Notes: generated by a model not told the origin, from the sequence alone. 64,000 nucleotides of DNA from Liolophura sinensis (GCF_032854445.1 NC_088301.1:12024281-12088280), one strand, 5' to 3'. Positions 33,519 through 46,674 are shown, counted from the stretch's first letter. Made by a program: numbers and translations.

Positions 33519-34597
33519 GACTTGAATGAATGACTGTGAGCTTCATAACTCCGTAGTCAATATTTATCGACTAACGTACAGAAAATTCAGGATGGTTTGA
33601 CAGTAAATATGTTTACAACACCGATACAATTTCCAGAATGTACACCCCATTTACAATGACACTAAACTCATACACACCGAAGCCTCGAGAACGCTCGACT
33701 GAATTGCAGTCCAGCCTATGACATAGATTGAAACTGTAGGTCAGACACTGACATATAAAAATAAAATAAAACAGCGTAATACAATGTTTAATGACGGGTT
33801 TCGTATTAATGACGTAAAACACCAAATACACAAATAAATTTGTCGATCAGTCTGTCTGTAGATTATTAAAATAAATAAATACATCTAAAAACACAGCAAG
33901 CACATATTCTTTGTTAATAAGTGATTAGTACTTTCTAAAGTGACATTTATGGTCAGTTGTACATCCATTCTTTCGGAAACCACTCTGTCCTGGAGAGAAC
34001 AAGGCATTTTAATCTCAGTACCAGTTGTTACCAGTATCTGTCATTTTCCCCATAATATTTCACATATAAGCAATAGGTCATTATATGTGGACGGGCAAGA
34101 GGGATTCTTACCATGGATATATACAGGGATGACGAAAGGCTGTTTTCAGGCAAGATGTAGCTACGTATTTTTCCAGAAGGTATTGTACAGTGTAGGCGGA
34201 ACAGTGAGACCATGGAGTACACAATAACGTCTTCACCAGGAGACGAGCCTGTTGCTGTATGAAAACCCTGCTTTAGCTCAATAAGATCAAAATACTCGTT
34301 AATCGGCATCTCATCAAAAAAATGGTTAATCTATACTATAATTATCTGAGTTAGTCACATGAGAGAAATGTTACACTTTTCAAAGTTAGAAAGGAAATGT
34401 TCATCGCAACAAGTGAGGATGGTGCAATGTTGCTTTTCTTTTATACTACTAATTGCTTTTATCTGTAACCTTTAATCAGTCTTAACAGACATGTTTTTAT
34501 TAATGTGCGAATAGCGAATGTGCAACTTTTTTGATATCCCTCAATTTTCCCTCATTTCCAACATTCAGTCTGCCTTAGACCTCTCACATTTACAATG
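33519..34597. other. Intergenic, no feature recognised
   Basis: Small ORFs at 33613-33831 and 33940-34309 carry no recognisable motif. Confidence 0.4.
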
Positions 34598-34875
34598 TCT
34601 ATTTATTTACTTATTTATCTGACTGGCGTTTTATGCCGTACTCAAGATAATTTCACTTATATGACGTGGGTCAGTATTGTGGTGGAAGGAAACCGGGCAG
34701 AGTTCGGGGGAAACCCACGACCATCCGCATGTTGCTGTCAGACCTTCCCACGTACGGCTGGAGAGGAAGCCAGCATATGCTCGACGAACTCACAGCGACC
34801 GTATTTATGGGGGACTTGTGGGTCTTTGAGGCGTGCTGGCGTGCTAACCCCCTCGGCCACGGAAGCCCCCACACT
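34598..34875 (-). repeat. SINE-A, full length
   Basis: Runs from a (TTTA)n tail (minus orientation) through GCCGTACTCAAG and CCGCATGTTGCTGTCAGACC to the tRNA-like head ending near GCTAACCCCCTCGGCCACGG. The long ORFs here on both strands are SINE-derived. Confidence 0.85.
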
Positions 34876-35069
34876 TTGCCCGCAACAGCGCAATCATTGC
34901 TCCGCAATGGCACAGGGGTTCTTTTCATACAATTACAAGATGTACAACGTGCAGACTTGCTGCCTGCAGAATTTATAGCCTCAACCACATTATTAGTAAA
35001 TACATTAACATTTTTATTAAAGATACCCATTAGGTGTCGGTTTATAGGCCTCTCTGTATGTGAACCGGT

Positions 35070-35272
35070 CATATGGCGTTATGGCGGGAGGAAATCGGGA
35101 AGAGCCCGGGGGGAAACCCACGACCATCCGCAGGTTGCTACCAGACATCCCCGCGCACGGTTGGAGATAAAGCCAGCATGAGCTGGACTTGAATTCACAG
35201 CGACCGCATTGGTGAGAGGCTCCTGGGTCATTACGCTGCGCTAGCGTTCTGAACAACTGAGCCACGGTTGTT
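35070..35272 (-). repeat. SINE-A, 5' two-thirds
   Basis: Body and tRNA-like head are clear (GACTTGAATTCACAGCGACC, ACTGAGCCACGG); the 3' tail is missing. Confidence 0.8.
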
Positions 35273-36042
35273 CCTCTTTTGACTCATTAACCTGGACTGC
35301 AAACCACATGAGTGAGGGTTTCCCTATTGCTTACATATAACTTAAATTCTTGGCCGTGTGCACACAGAGAATGAATATTTTAATGTATAATCGTAAGACC
35401 AATAAATGGATTGAGGGCAACAGAATAATAGTGATACACGTGTTTATGATCCATTATTTACTGATAGTATTTCTTTGTTTTATGACAGCCGATAGCTCTG
35501 CAGGGTTAACAACGCCACCCCGAGATGGCGATTTGTACACTCAGCTATAAAGTCAATAATTTCCCCATTTTACCGATATTTTGACACAGTGGAAGATGAT
35601 TTCAGTGAAATGCGCAACCTTAGTGGACAAAGAGACGGGCGTTAACATATCTGATTGCACATCGACGTCCACCTCAGTTTGTACACTATTCTTTAAATCA
35701 CTGGTACACTGACTGGCGGAGCAACCACTGCTGGACGGAAATGTTGAAATGGCAAGAGAGGATGGCTAGACAGGCGGCTTACGGCCACAGTGGGCTTAGT
35801 GTGTGAAAATGCATTTATTTTTGTGAATTTGTGCGGTTATCAGGGATCTTTTTTGTTCGGCGAGAACAGATTAGTTGATTATGGGGACCACCCTGTTGAC
35901 ATCGACTTAATTTACGTAAGGGAAGATTTAATGCGCGTGTGAAGATGCGGTAAAAGTGACTTACCGTCGATCCGACACGTTTTAATAGAAGCAGTTATTC
36001 CCCGTAACTCTCCCAACACTTGCGTGTTGCTTGATCCAGAGA

Positions 36043-36215
36043 ATTATTTATTTATTTATTTGATTGCCATCCGCAGGTTGTTGCCAGACCTTCCCACGTA
36101 CGGCCGGAGAGGAAGCCAGCCTGAGCTGGTCTTGAACTCACAGCGACCGCATTGGTGAGAGGCTTCTGGGTCACTACGCTGCGCTAGCGCGCTAACCGAC
36201 TGAGCCATGGATGTC
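36043..36215 (-). repeat. SINE-A with internal deletion
   Basis: The (TTTA)n tail and TTTGATTG are joined directly to CCATCCGCAGGTTG, losing about 130 internal bases. The head is complete (GCTAACCGACTGAGCCATGG). Confidence 0.8.
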
Positions 36216-38994
36216 CCTCCAGAGAATTACAACCATTGTCTGAGCATGATACAACGAAATCTTTATATTTTACCGCTGGTTTATGTTACCCACAACTTTC
36301 TGCAAAGGCATTGCCGAATATGATAGGGTTAATGTTAACAGTGGCGGTCCCCCACCGCACCCAGCTGCAGTTATACTGACATTAATGCTCTTTACCAGCT
36401 TCTTGGCTGCTCACAGACCTGTTTCTTTTCCCATATTCGCGGTCTGTGCTCTGGGAGTGATCTCTATTTCGCTTGCTGCGATAAGATCCAGGGCCGTGGA
36501 CCTCAATGTCAGAGTTGTCGTCGTCTTCATCCATAGGAGCTTATGCATGGCTAGGTAGAGGTTCTAGTATAACATACACTAGCAACGACTAGATGTATTT
36601 CTGTTAAACAGGCCTAATGACTCTAAGAAGCTAGGTGCACTAGACAGTGCAACAGGTTATATAGCTCTTGAAAAAAGTGAAGGCATTTACTTAGTATCTA
36701 ACAATACAGAACTAACCTAAAGTATTTAACTAACGAAATACAAAATCACTAAGTAGTACTTTAGTCTTAAACTAGATAAGGCTACCTACACGTCTGCAAT
36801 AAGCCCAGTACAAGCCAGGCCTAGCAATACCAGGAGTGATTTCTGCAATAACCTAAACAAAGAACAGAAACATTCAACGATTGCAAACATAACTGAAATT
36901 TATGACAAAATCCCTATATACAGAAAGTCTATAGCACCTATACATATACACGTGAGATCAACCCAGACTAGGCAAAACTTACGGGCCATAACTCCACCCC
37001 ACCCCCGTGCTTATTGTTCATATAACCCTGAAGAAACGTAGCAGTGGACGGCGTATATGGGCCAGTTTGTTAAAGACTACATGCAAGTACTTGTGTTTCA
37101 AATATGGGTGGCAAATCTGAATGCTTTTGTACCTATAAAAATAGATTTAAAGTTGCACCGAATAAAAGCAATAAGATGTTCAGTCTGAAACGAGAAAGCA
37201 TGTAGCTTGTGTTTGGCAGAAATGGATGCCGAAGGGGATACATTTCGTTTCTTTGCTCTTTGTCCTGTACTTGATCATCCAGCTTCTAAGGATATAACAA
37301 AACATTTCCCTGGGAACCATATCATTACCGAATATGTTGTCTATTCGGCATAGGATTGTAAAGGTTATGTTCAACTTTTTAACCAGTGTAATCCAAAATA
37401 CATCGCATCTTTTAAACAGGGTGCCCAGGCTTTACCCTCTCTTTTAAGAAGCAGTTATGATATCCACACAAATACGGTTTTTCAGCAACTGAGCAAATTA
37501 TGCACCGATATGCACAAAATTGTGTGCACAGCTTTGCCTTGGACAATTGATCGATTTATCACAATTCGGAGGTGCCTTGCATCCGGGTCCACGAACTTTT
37601 TTTAAACGAGTCTCCGCCACTGTCAAAGAGGACACAAATTCAAAATTTCTGATGTCGTAATATTGCCTAGCAGAGTAATGTCCCTTGATGGAACACATCC
37701 TATGATGGATACTGTTACGACCCAAACTGTCTGTATTATAAAGAGATGGCTTGTTCGAAATACACGACAGTTTAGCCCCACAAAAAAGTAACCAAAACCA
37801 GCAGATTTTATTTTACAACAATTTATTAGCTTTAACAAGAACAGATAATAAGACTTATACAAATACTAAAGTACTTAAGTTTAACAAGAAAGAATAGCAG
37901 TATCTATACAAATACTAAAGTACTTACGGTGTCAAGTCCAAACGGACGAATATATTCCACAATATATACCACACAGGCATAAATGCTCAGAGGCAAATTC
38001 ACAAGAGGGAAAATCTACAGTATAACTGAGTGTATGACGAAATATACACAAAATTCCACAGACAGGGTCCGTGTACTAATAAGCACTGTGCATACAAGAG
38101 CATAAATTAAACATACAAGTTCAGACTGAACAAGTGCTCGGTGGAGATACGATATAACAAAGCCAGAGGCTATAAAGACACCAAAATTCAGCACAAAAGG
38201 CCTACTAAAGTAAAACACAGCGAAAGCATCCAAACTCTCAATAATTCTCCTTTCTCTCCGTTCCCCTCTTTCATAGGTCTTATATAGCCTGGTGGAATTG
38301 TCTAGAATAAGAAAATTCCTGAACACTTGATGTAAACAAACAGGCACCGAACTGAGCGCATTCTGGAATATTCTAAGGTAGAGGCAGACAGCAGGCCCTG
38401 AACTCAGCATATGTAAACAGTGGCAAGCTAAATTTAGAAACTGACGGCAGTCGTGCACATAACAATATACATGTATATTAGGTGCGGGCTTAATCCCGGC
38501 CATGTTTATAATATTTGAAGATTTCGACCGTGGTGTTGCCGTCTGCACAGTTGTTCGATGAAGACCAATTGTCTTCTACCAAATTTGCATACGTTTAGCT
38601 CAAATCCATTTTTTCTCTCAAAGAGTCAATTATTAGATAGTTTCGTTTATTTCAACAAATACACAAGTACTTGATAGTTATATTTTATGCCGTTCTTATA
38701 AATATAACCCTCATAATATAGCGTCTAGTTTTCGGACAGAAAGCAGAGAGAACCACAGAAGCCACACCTTCAGAAGTAGCCACAGTTAGATTCGAACTCG
38801 CGACCCCACTTGACTAAGCGTCAGAATTGTCCAGATTACCCCACCATCGAGTGCTGTTTAACACTGTTACATACATAAAGTATAAATCTCCACGTTTCTA
38901 GTATTTTGTACCAAGTGGTAAAAACCTCTTGGTTTCTTGGAGATGGTACGTATTCGGCTCCAGCTACCGCTTGTTCTGTTGAGCCTATATATAA
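36216..38994. other. Intergenic, no supported gene
   Basis: The largest ORF (38015-38548, minus, 177 codons) has no recognisable domain and no splice context. Two short direct repeats of ACAAATACTAAAGTACTTA occur at 37860 and 37909. Nothing else stands out. Confidence 0.4.
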
Positions 38995-39535
38995 GGTTTG
39001 TCAAATTTTAAAGATTAGGATTTTCAGATTTTGGAGATTCGGATTTGTCAGGTTTTGGAGATTCGGATTTGTCAGGTTTTGGAAATTTGAATTTATCAGG
39101 TTTTAGAGATTCGGATTCATCAGGTGTTGGAGATTCGGATTCATCAAGTTTTGGAGATTCGGATTCATCAAGCTTTGGAGATTCGAATTCATCAGGTGTT
39201 GGAGATAGGGGATTTGTCAGGTGTTGGGTGATTCGGATTTTGTCAGGTTTTGGAGAATCGAATTTGTCAGGTTTTGGAGATTCGGATTGTCAGGTTTTGG
39301 AGATTTGGATTTGTCAGGTTTTGGAGATTCGGATTCATCAGGTTTTGTAGATTCGGATTCATCAAGTTTTGTAGATTCGGATTCATCAAGTTTTGGAGAT
39401 AGGGATTCATCAGGTGTTGGAGATTCGGATTCATCAGGTGTTGGCGATAGGGATTTGTCAGGTGTTGGGGATTCGGATTTTGTCAGGTTGGAACGTTTTG
39501 ATTTCCCAGGCTTCGGGGATTTGGGAATGTCTTTT
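38995..39535. repeat. 24-bp minisatellite, array A
   Basis: Unit TTTGTCAGGTTTTGGAGATT plus CGGA, about 22 copies, some with TCATCAAG for TGTCAGG. It produces acidic repeat ORFs (SGFGDSDL-type, eight residues) because 24 is a multiple of 3. Occasional one-base shifts break the frame, as expected of non-coding repeat. Confidence 0.9.
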
Positions 39536-39542
39536 ATATTCG

Positions 39543-39970
39543 GCCGGGGACCTCAGTTGGTTAGCGCGCTAGCGCAGCGTGATAACCCAGCAGGTCCTCT
39601 CATCAATGCGGTCGCTGTGAGTTGAAGTCCAGCTTATGCTGGCTTCCTCTCCATCTGTACGTGGGAAGGTCTGGCAGCAACCTGCGGATGGTCCGTGGGT
39701 TTCCTCCGGGCTCTGCCATGTTTCCACCCACCATAAAGCTGGCCGCCGTCGTATAAGTGAAATATTCTTGAGTACGGCGTAAAACACCAATCAAATAAAT
39801 AAATAAATATATTGGGCCATACGCGGGAAGGTCTTCCAGCAACCTGTGGATGGCCGTGGGTTTCCCCCGGGCTCTGCCCGGTTTCCTTCCACCATAAATG
39901 CTGGTGGCCGTCGTATAGGTGAAATAATCTTGAGTACGGCGTAAAACACCAATCAAATAAATAAATCTTT
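39543..39970 (+). repeat. Two adjacent SINE-A copies
   Basis: 39543-39816 is essentially full length (head GTTAGCGCGCTAGCGCAGCG, tail CACCAATCAAATAAATAAAT). 39817-39970 is a second, 5'-truncated copy in the same orientation. Together they split the two 24-bp arrays. Confidence 0.85.
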
Positions 39971-40009
39971 TATATTGTATTCCTGAATTAATCAGGAGTC
40001 TGCTGGTTG

Positions 40010-41630
40010 ACTAAGTTTGCTGGTTTGTCAGGTTTTTGAAATGTCTGTTCGTCAATTTTTCTGAGAGGTGGGTTTGTCATGTTTCTGAAATCAAATTTTT
40101 TCATGTTTCTGAAAAGCCGGGTTGCACATTTCTGGGGTGGGGGGGGGGGGGGGCGTTTTGTCAGGTGTCTGAGAGGCTGATTTGACACGTATCTGAGTGG
40201 CCGGTTTGTCAGGTTTCTGAGAGCCGGTTTGTCAGGTTTCTGAGAGGCTGGTTTGTCATGTGTCTAAGAGACTGGTTTGTCAGGTTTCTGTAAGCCCTAT
40301 TTGTCAGGTTTCTGAGAGCCCGGTGTGTCAGGTTTCTGTAAGCCTTGTTTGTCATGTTTCTGAGAGGCCGGTTTGTCAGGTTTCTGTAAGCCCTGTTTGC
40401 CAGGTTTCTGAGAGGCTGGTTTGTCAGGTGTCTGAGAGGCTGATTTGACACGTATCTGAGAGGATGGTTTGTCAGGTTTCTGAGAGGCCGGTTTGTCATA
40501 TTTCTGTAAGCCCTCTTTGTCAGGTTTCTGAGTGGCCGGTTTGTCAGGTTTCTGAGAGCCCGGTTTGTCAGGTTTCTGAGAGCCCGGTTTGTTGGGTGTC
40601 TGAGAGGCCGGTTTGTTAAGTTTCTGACAGTCCTGTTTGTCATGTTCCTGAGAGGCCGATTTGTCATGTTCCTGAGAGGCCGGTTTGTCAGGTTTCTGGG
40701 AGGCCGTTTTGTCGGGTTTCTTAGAGGCTGGTTTGTCATGTGTCTAGGAGACTGGTTTGTCAGGTTTCTGTAAGCCCTATTTGTCAGGTTTCTGAGAGCC
40801 CGGTGTGTCAGGTTTCTGTAAGCCTTGTTTGTCATGTTTCTGAGAGGCCGGTTTGTCAGGTTTCTGTAAGCCTTGTTTGCCAGGTTTCTGAGATGCTGGT
40901 TTGTCAGGTGTCTGAGAGGCTGATTTGACACGTATCTGAGAGGATGGTTTGTCAGGTTTCTGAGAGGCCGGTTTGTCATATTTCTGTAAGCCCTCTTTGT
41001 CAGGTTTCTGAGTGGCCGGTTTGTCAGGTTTCTGAGAGCCCGGTTTGTTGGGTGTCTGAGAGGCCGGTTTGCTAAGTTTCTGAGAGTCCTGTTTGTCATG
41101 TTCCTGAGAGGCCGTTTTGTCATGTTCCTGAGAGGCCGGTTTGTCAGGTTTCTGGGAGGCCGTTTTGTCGGGTTTCTTAGAGGCTGGTTTATCATGTGTC
41201 TAAGAGACTGGTTTGTCAGGTGTCTGTAAGCCCTATTTGTCAGGTTTCTGAGAGCCCGGTGTGTTATGTTTCTGTAAACCCTGTTTGCCAGGTTTCTGAG
41301 AGGCTGGTTTCTCGGTTGTCTGAGAGGCCGGTTTGTTAAGTTTCTGAGAGTCCTGTTTGTCAGGTTTCTGAGAGCCTGGTTTGTTGGGTGTCTGAGAGGC
41401 CGGTTTGTTAAGTTTCTGAGAGTCCTGTTTGTCATGTTTCTGAGAGGCCGATTTGTCGTGTTCCTGAGAGGCCGGTTTGTCAAGTTTCCGGGGTGCCGGT
41501 TTGATAGGTTTCTGAGAGGCTGGTTTGTCATGTGTCTGAGAGGCCAGCTTCTCGTTTTTCTGAGAGCCCGGTTTGTCAGGTTTCTGGGAGGCCGGTGTGT
41601 CAGGTTTTTGAGATGCAGTTTCCCTGCTTG
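40010..41630. repeat. 24-bp minisatellite, array B, with higher-order structure
   Basis: Unit TTTGTCAGGTTTCTGAGAGG plus CCGG, about 65 copies. A block beginning at 40260 (GTCTAAGAGACTGG) recurs at 40740 (480 = 20 units) and again near 41197 (19 units), a satellite-like higher-order repeat. A G run interrupts the left end (about 40136-40153). One minus-strand frame is open for 440 codons (TNRPLRNL-type) only because the period is a multiple of 3; it lacks any unique sequence. Confidence 0.9.
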
Positions 41631-41639
41631 AGCTGAACT

Positions 41640-42800
41640 AGAAGAAAATGCTGTAATGTTAATTGCAATACCGTTAATCTTACCTCAATAGAATATGAAT
41701 GACACTGTCAAGCTTTTACTGTTTGTGTGAGGGGTATACCAGGATATATCAGAGCTGATGGAAATATAACAGACCTGTCCCTAAAATCCATCTCTCTCTC
41801 ATTTAATTTAGTTTACTGTTACGTATGTCCTACATTAACATGCGTCTCAAAGGTAAAGTTTCATGACATTTATTCAGCACACGCGGTCATGTCTTCAGGC
41901 GAGACGCTCTCTGACACTTCACACACGCATCACAATCAAACCTAATTTTATGAGCTCATTTTATTTTAAATTTCACCACGATATACCGATATAATGCTCT
42001 CAAAAATCTTCTATCAAAAGTCATGGTCACACGAGAAGCATCCGACAAATTTCTTGATGTGGTGTATCCACTTTATTCCAAAGTTTAATAAAAAGACAGC
42101 ATTCATAAACTCACGAATAAAATGGCGCATGCAAATTCACATGGATGTTAAACACGCATCTTCATTACACAACGATCTCCGAAAGAAAGGGGCTAAATGA
42201 CATTAGACAGTAAGACAGTATAGGGACTAGCCGTTTTCATTACATGTGTTCCATTTGTGTTTGTGTCTGTTTGTATGTATGTATGTATGTATGTATGTAT
42301 GTATGTATGAATGGGTGTATGTAGGCCTAATATTCTTGAGTACGGCGTACATACATACACACAGAGTGTATGGCACCACCAAAGAGGAAGACAAAATGAT
42401 ATGGATTTGAACTCACAACGACCGGATGTAGTTGGCAGGATAAAAACTTTAAATTTAATTGAGTGGGGTTAAACACCATGCCCAGTTCAAAACATTTCAG
42501 TTAAATAAGACGGCGGTTGGTGAGAAGGGAGACCCAAGGATTCCACCGCTCTTTGCCAGATACCTTAGATATCTCGTCTCCACGCCGCAGCTCAACCAGA
42601 GTTCGCGCTCGTGACTGTGGCACGTGACCTCATTTACAACTGACTTCTGTTATCACTATACAGGGTCAATCACTAATGTCGCTCTTGGTAAAAGATGATT
42701 GTGCATTATATACGTCCAATTACATTACTGTGTGCATTATTAATGCCTTCTGACCTTTATGACATTTTTACTTCAAGTGATTATCTATAATCGCTTTGGG
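41640..42800. other. Intergenic with microsatellite
   Basis: (GTAT)n lies at about 42270-42308. A SINE-A tail scrap (ATTCTTGAGTACGGCGTA) is at 42329-42346 and a head scrap (GATTTGAACTCACAACGACC) near 42405. No gene. Confidence 0.5.
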
Positions 42801-42805
42801 AGCCG

Positions 42806-43110
42806 CGTCGTGGTCTAGTGGTAATAGGGGCACTTACCCTTCTACTGCTAGAAGACACGAGTGTGAGTTCAAACCCGTCCTTGGACAGGAGCCTGTAGTT
42901 TCAATCGCTCTTACTACTTGTGCCTAGTGATAATAAATGGTCACCGACTGCAGTGGGACTGTTTTAGTCGTCTATTAGACCACTTGCGTTCCACAAATAT
43001 GGTGTGCTTATATGTATGCATACGGTAACGGTATACGCCAGGCAATCGGTTTCCTCAACCCATAAACCGACCACCTTCGTATAAAGTTTAATATTCTCGA
43101 GCCTGGCATT
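42806..43110 (+). repeat. Third SINE family (SINE-C), one copy
   Basis: A tRNA-like head (box A TGGTCTAGTGGTAA, box B GAGTTCAAACCC) is followed by a body ending CGTATAAAGTTTAATATTCT, which resembles the SINE-A 3' region. It is not a tRNA gene: no acceptor stem closes the head. Confidence 0.6.
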
Positions 43111-43146
43111 AATCATATAAATAGTAATACACATTATGTTATGTTA

Positions 43147-43190
43147 TGCTATATATATATATATATATATATCTGTGTGTGTGTGTGTTT
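43147..43190. repeat. (AT)n(GT)n microsatellite
   Basis: About 15 AT repeats run into about 7 GT repeats. Confidence 0.9.
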
Positions 43191-43461
43191 ATTTCCGTGT
43201 TTTCCAGAGTTGTGATTTGCAACTCTGACTGCGAGAAATTCGCCCTGACTGGGGTGTGGGTGAAGAACAGTTGGATCCGATCTTTAACTGCCCATGCGAG
43301 GCCCATTTCCCTGGAATCGGAGCTCGATTCCACACAGTTATTGCACGTAACGTTGACTATAACAAGTATCAGCTCACGCCATTAATTGTCATGTACATAC
43401 GCCATCGTCAACAAGTACAAGTTAGAGAGGTGTGGTACAAATATTTCCCGATATTACCGTG

Positions 43462-43712
43462 TTTGTTTATTCTATTTGATTGTTGTTTTACGCCGTACTC
43501 AAGAACATTTTACTTACATACGACAACGACCAGCACTATGGTTGGAGGAAACCCAGCAGAGCCCGGGGAAACCCACGACCATCTGCAGGTTACTGCCAGA
43601 CCTTTCCGAAGATTAAACCAGCAGGAGCTGGACTTGAACTCACAGCGACATTGGTGAGAGACTCCTGGTTCATTTCACCGCGCTGGAACGCTAACCAGCA
43701 AGGCACCTAAGT
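43462..43712 (-). repeat. SINE-A, full length
   Basis: Tail TGTTTATTCTATTTGATTG, body with ACGCCGTACTCAAGAACATT, and head with CTTGAACTCACAGCGAC are all present in minus orientation. Confidence 0.8.
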
Positions 43713-46129
43713 ACTAAAGTGCGTTGAGAGAAAAGTCAACGAAACGAATTTACTATCGTGAAGTTAAGCATGTGTGCGTTAGTTTTGCATGGTTTTAAAC
43801 AGAATGTTGCTGGGAACAAAGTGATTAGCCTTAACTACCACAGCCTACAGTCCTGACAAGTGAAGTGATAGTTTTTCTACATCAATCAAAATCATTAATA
43901 TGCATGAAACGAAACGTTGGATGAGCCTTACATAGTTGCTCATTGGACGCATACCAGACTTTCCTAGGAGAAAAATCTTCATTTCCGAAGAGCCCTCAAC
44001 GTCCAAAGAGTACGGGCCTATGAGGAAACTCATTTAATATATCGGTCATATAAAACAGTAGGGCGGCAGAAATTAAGGCCGTTTAAGACTGCAATCTAGG
44101 TGTCGTTTTGACAAAAAGAAATTTCGTTCCAAAACGGCTTTTCCCAGGTCTTTGCTGTTTTAGATTACTGCACTATTTTACCTAAGGAACTTAAACCTTT
44201 ATACTACAGGGATGCTGAAGTGGCTACTTTTTAAAACTGAGGTAAGTTAACACGAAGCCTGGTTTCGGCGGTTACGTGTGAAGCTTTACAAACTATCACT
44301 TTGTCTTCACTGCTGTTGTTAGTCATTTTATATTGTATATATACCTGCATAAACAATAATTCTCCTGGTAGACTAAACAGCCCCATAGGTTGTTCCCTCC
44401 GCGGTGTTTTCACGTCACTGTTTTTTAAATGTGATGACAACGCAGCATATGAGTAATTCTAAGCCATGCATTGACGTCTAATGAATTGTAACTAATATCA
44501 CTGCATTTTTTAATACAGGTATACCTCATGCTGATTAACCCATTGTCCATAAGTTGCTATATAACTTAAACATTTACCTTAACAATAAAAATAAAGTCCT
44601 ATATACACATTTACCTTGACTCCATACAGAACCCTTATGTGGAAAATACAGTAACGGTGGTACCTGTGTACCCCGCATATGGAATGGAAAACTCTGCCGA
44701 CTGCAAGTCAACCTTGTGCCCAGGATGACCACGTGTGCTCCAATGTCCCCTGTTACAACTGCTACTGTTAGAATCCATAAGTTCCAGACAGTGTTCCAAA
44801 CCGTTAAAAGATAACCTCGCCCATAAATGACCGCGGATATTTTAACCACGCAAACACGACAGATTTTGTTTGTCTGGGATCAGTTCAAAATTGCATTTAT
44901 AATCTTAATACTGGTACCAGATTTAACTTTAGGGCAAGTCTTAAATTTTGTAGTTAGTCCAAAAGTTATTGCGCAACAGTAGGCCTACTTTAAATATGAA
45001 CTAACTCGGCTACTCTTATACTTTGAGTTTGGACAACTCCACTGGCTTCTGAGTTGGGCTAAAATTCTAAATACAAAATATACACTAGTGTTAGCTGATA
45101 CACTGTCGAATCAGCATCAGTTTTCTGCACGCTAACTCCGCCGCACAAGAATGAGCTTAATGAAACAAGTGACTCAAAGGAGTTTAGTTTCCGGTCCATA
45201 ACTGGAATTAACAAAATAATTAATCTATAACTTATTTTGTGACAAACAAACCGGTGTTTTGGCTTGTGTTCAATCTTTCACGATAGTGTCGTCATGGTGA
45301 CGACTGATCACTATCTGCACGGAAGGCACCTGTATTTTTCCCCACACCAAATTTATGCTGTGTCATAACCTAAATTTTCGCCTTTCTATGTAGCGCAACG
45401 AAAGAGGTGATCTGTTCAATGTGTTCGTAGATCTTGTCTGCATTAAAATTTTCACATTCACAGCATCCTGTGTTTTCCCTGCTTTTTAATAGCTGTTGGA
45501 TGACAGATTTTGTGATACAAAAATTTGACAACTTCACTTTCACATTAGCAGGAAATTACTGTAAAATTTGCCATTGTAATTTGAATTCCTTTATGTGAAC
45601 AAACCACCCCAACGTTAAAAACGGGTCTGAGGTGGAAAAAAAAATACACTGTGAAGCCTTAACTTGGTGTCAATGAATGATTGACAAATGCAGCAGAAGG
45701 TGCTGGCAATTACGTTTTGAGGGTAACCAACTTTACTTGGTTAGATTAACCTCACCTTTGTTCGGAGTCTGTTATAAAGCATTCAGCTGTGTGGGCAAAT
45801 CCCTGATCAACAAGCCGTGTGCGTCAAGCCGGCTCCAGTCGGTTCCGCTGTTGCCTTAAGGCAGGTAGTCTGTCATTTGGCGACAAATGGCGGTCTTTTA
45901 TTCCAGGTACATCTGTTTCCTCCTACCATTAAGCTACCCGCAATTGTACATGGCCTACATCAACGACCATCCGCAGGAGAAGCCTAAGAAAGTAAACATG
46001 TTGTGCAGATACCTGATACCTGCCTTTGACAAACTATACTAAAACCGCCCAAAGACATTAAAACGGACCCTAAAGTTGGAGATCATGTGATAGCCCTAGC
46101 GTGGGAGAAAACAAAATGGCCATTCCACG
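43713..46129. other. Intergenic, no supported gene
   Basis: Only short ORFs without recognisable motifs. A weak SINE-like scrap lies near 45900-45985. Confidence 0.4.
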
Positions 46130-46310
46130 CCAAAGCACAGGGTATGTATGTGTGAATGCATTTATGAGGTAGGGCGATTCCATGCCGACAAAGTGCTGCC
46201 ACCGTTGAAGTATCATGCCAAAGACACCAGACACAACACCCCAGCTAGTCACATTGTACTGACACCAGGCTAACCAGTCCGGCTTTCTTGCTCTAACCTC
46301 TCTCACCTGA
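46130..46310 (-). repeat. SINE-B body fragment
   Basis: AAGTATCATGCCAAAGACAC and flanks are the reverse complement of the SINE-B body at 19110-19215. The 102-aa minus ORF here is repeat-derived. Confidence 0.65.
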
Positions 46311-46668
46311 GTGCCTAGCAAGGCAGACACAAGTACCATTATTAAAATCTTCTGTATGACTCGACCACGTTGAAGCATAGGGAAAATGACCTAGTTCGTC
46401 ACTCCATTAGTGACCTATAAGCCATGGTTGTACAAAAGAAAATATTACTTATGCTCTACAGAAACTGTCAAAACTATTTGAAAATCTGACATTTTTACAA
46501 ATCCATCCCATATACTATCACTGACATTGATTTAAAAATAAGCGTTTTTCTATGCTTTAACAAAATTAATATATAATCAAGAAGTTCAAGTCTTGTCTCC
46601 CGACATTGTACATCAGGGTTCATCACAGATGATTTTTAATTCATAGCCACATTTACAAGAACACATAT

Positions 46669-46674
46669 TTTATT
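46669..46674 (-). terminator. AATAAA overlapping the TRMT1L stop codon
   Basis: The last codons read CAA TAA followed by A, so the TAA stop (46672-46670) sits inside a canonical AATAAA. If used, the 3' UTR would be only some 10-30 bases. Another site further downstream is possible. Confidence 0.5.

Noticed and set aside
34595-35265. ORFs of 127, 171, 133 and 82 codons
   Set aside because: They read through SINE-A copies in several frames and both strands.
38015-38548. 177-codon minus ORF
   Set aside because: No recognisable domain, no splice signals in context, composition like translated AT-rich DNA.
40209-41531. 440-codon minus-strand ORF as a gene
   Set aside because: It is wholly 24-bp minisatellite; the frame stays open because the period is a multiple of 3, and it has no unique sequence, splice context or domain.
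42806-42890. tRNA gene
   Set aside because: Box A and box B are present but no closed acceptor stem; it continues into a SINE body.
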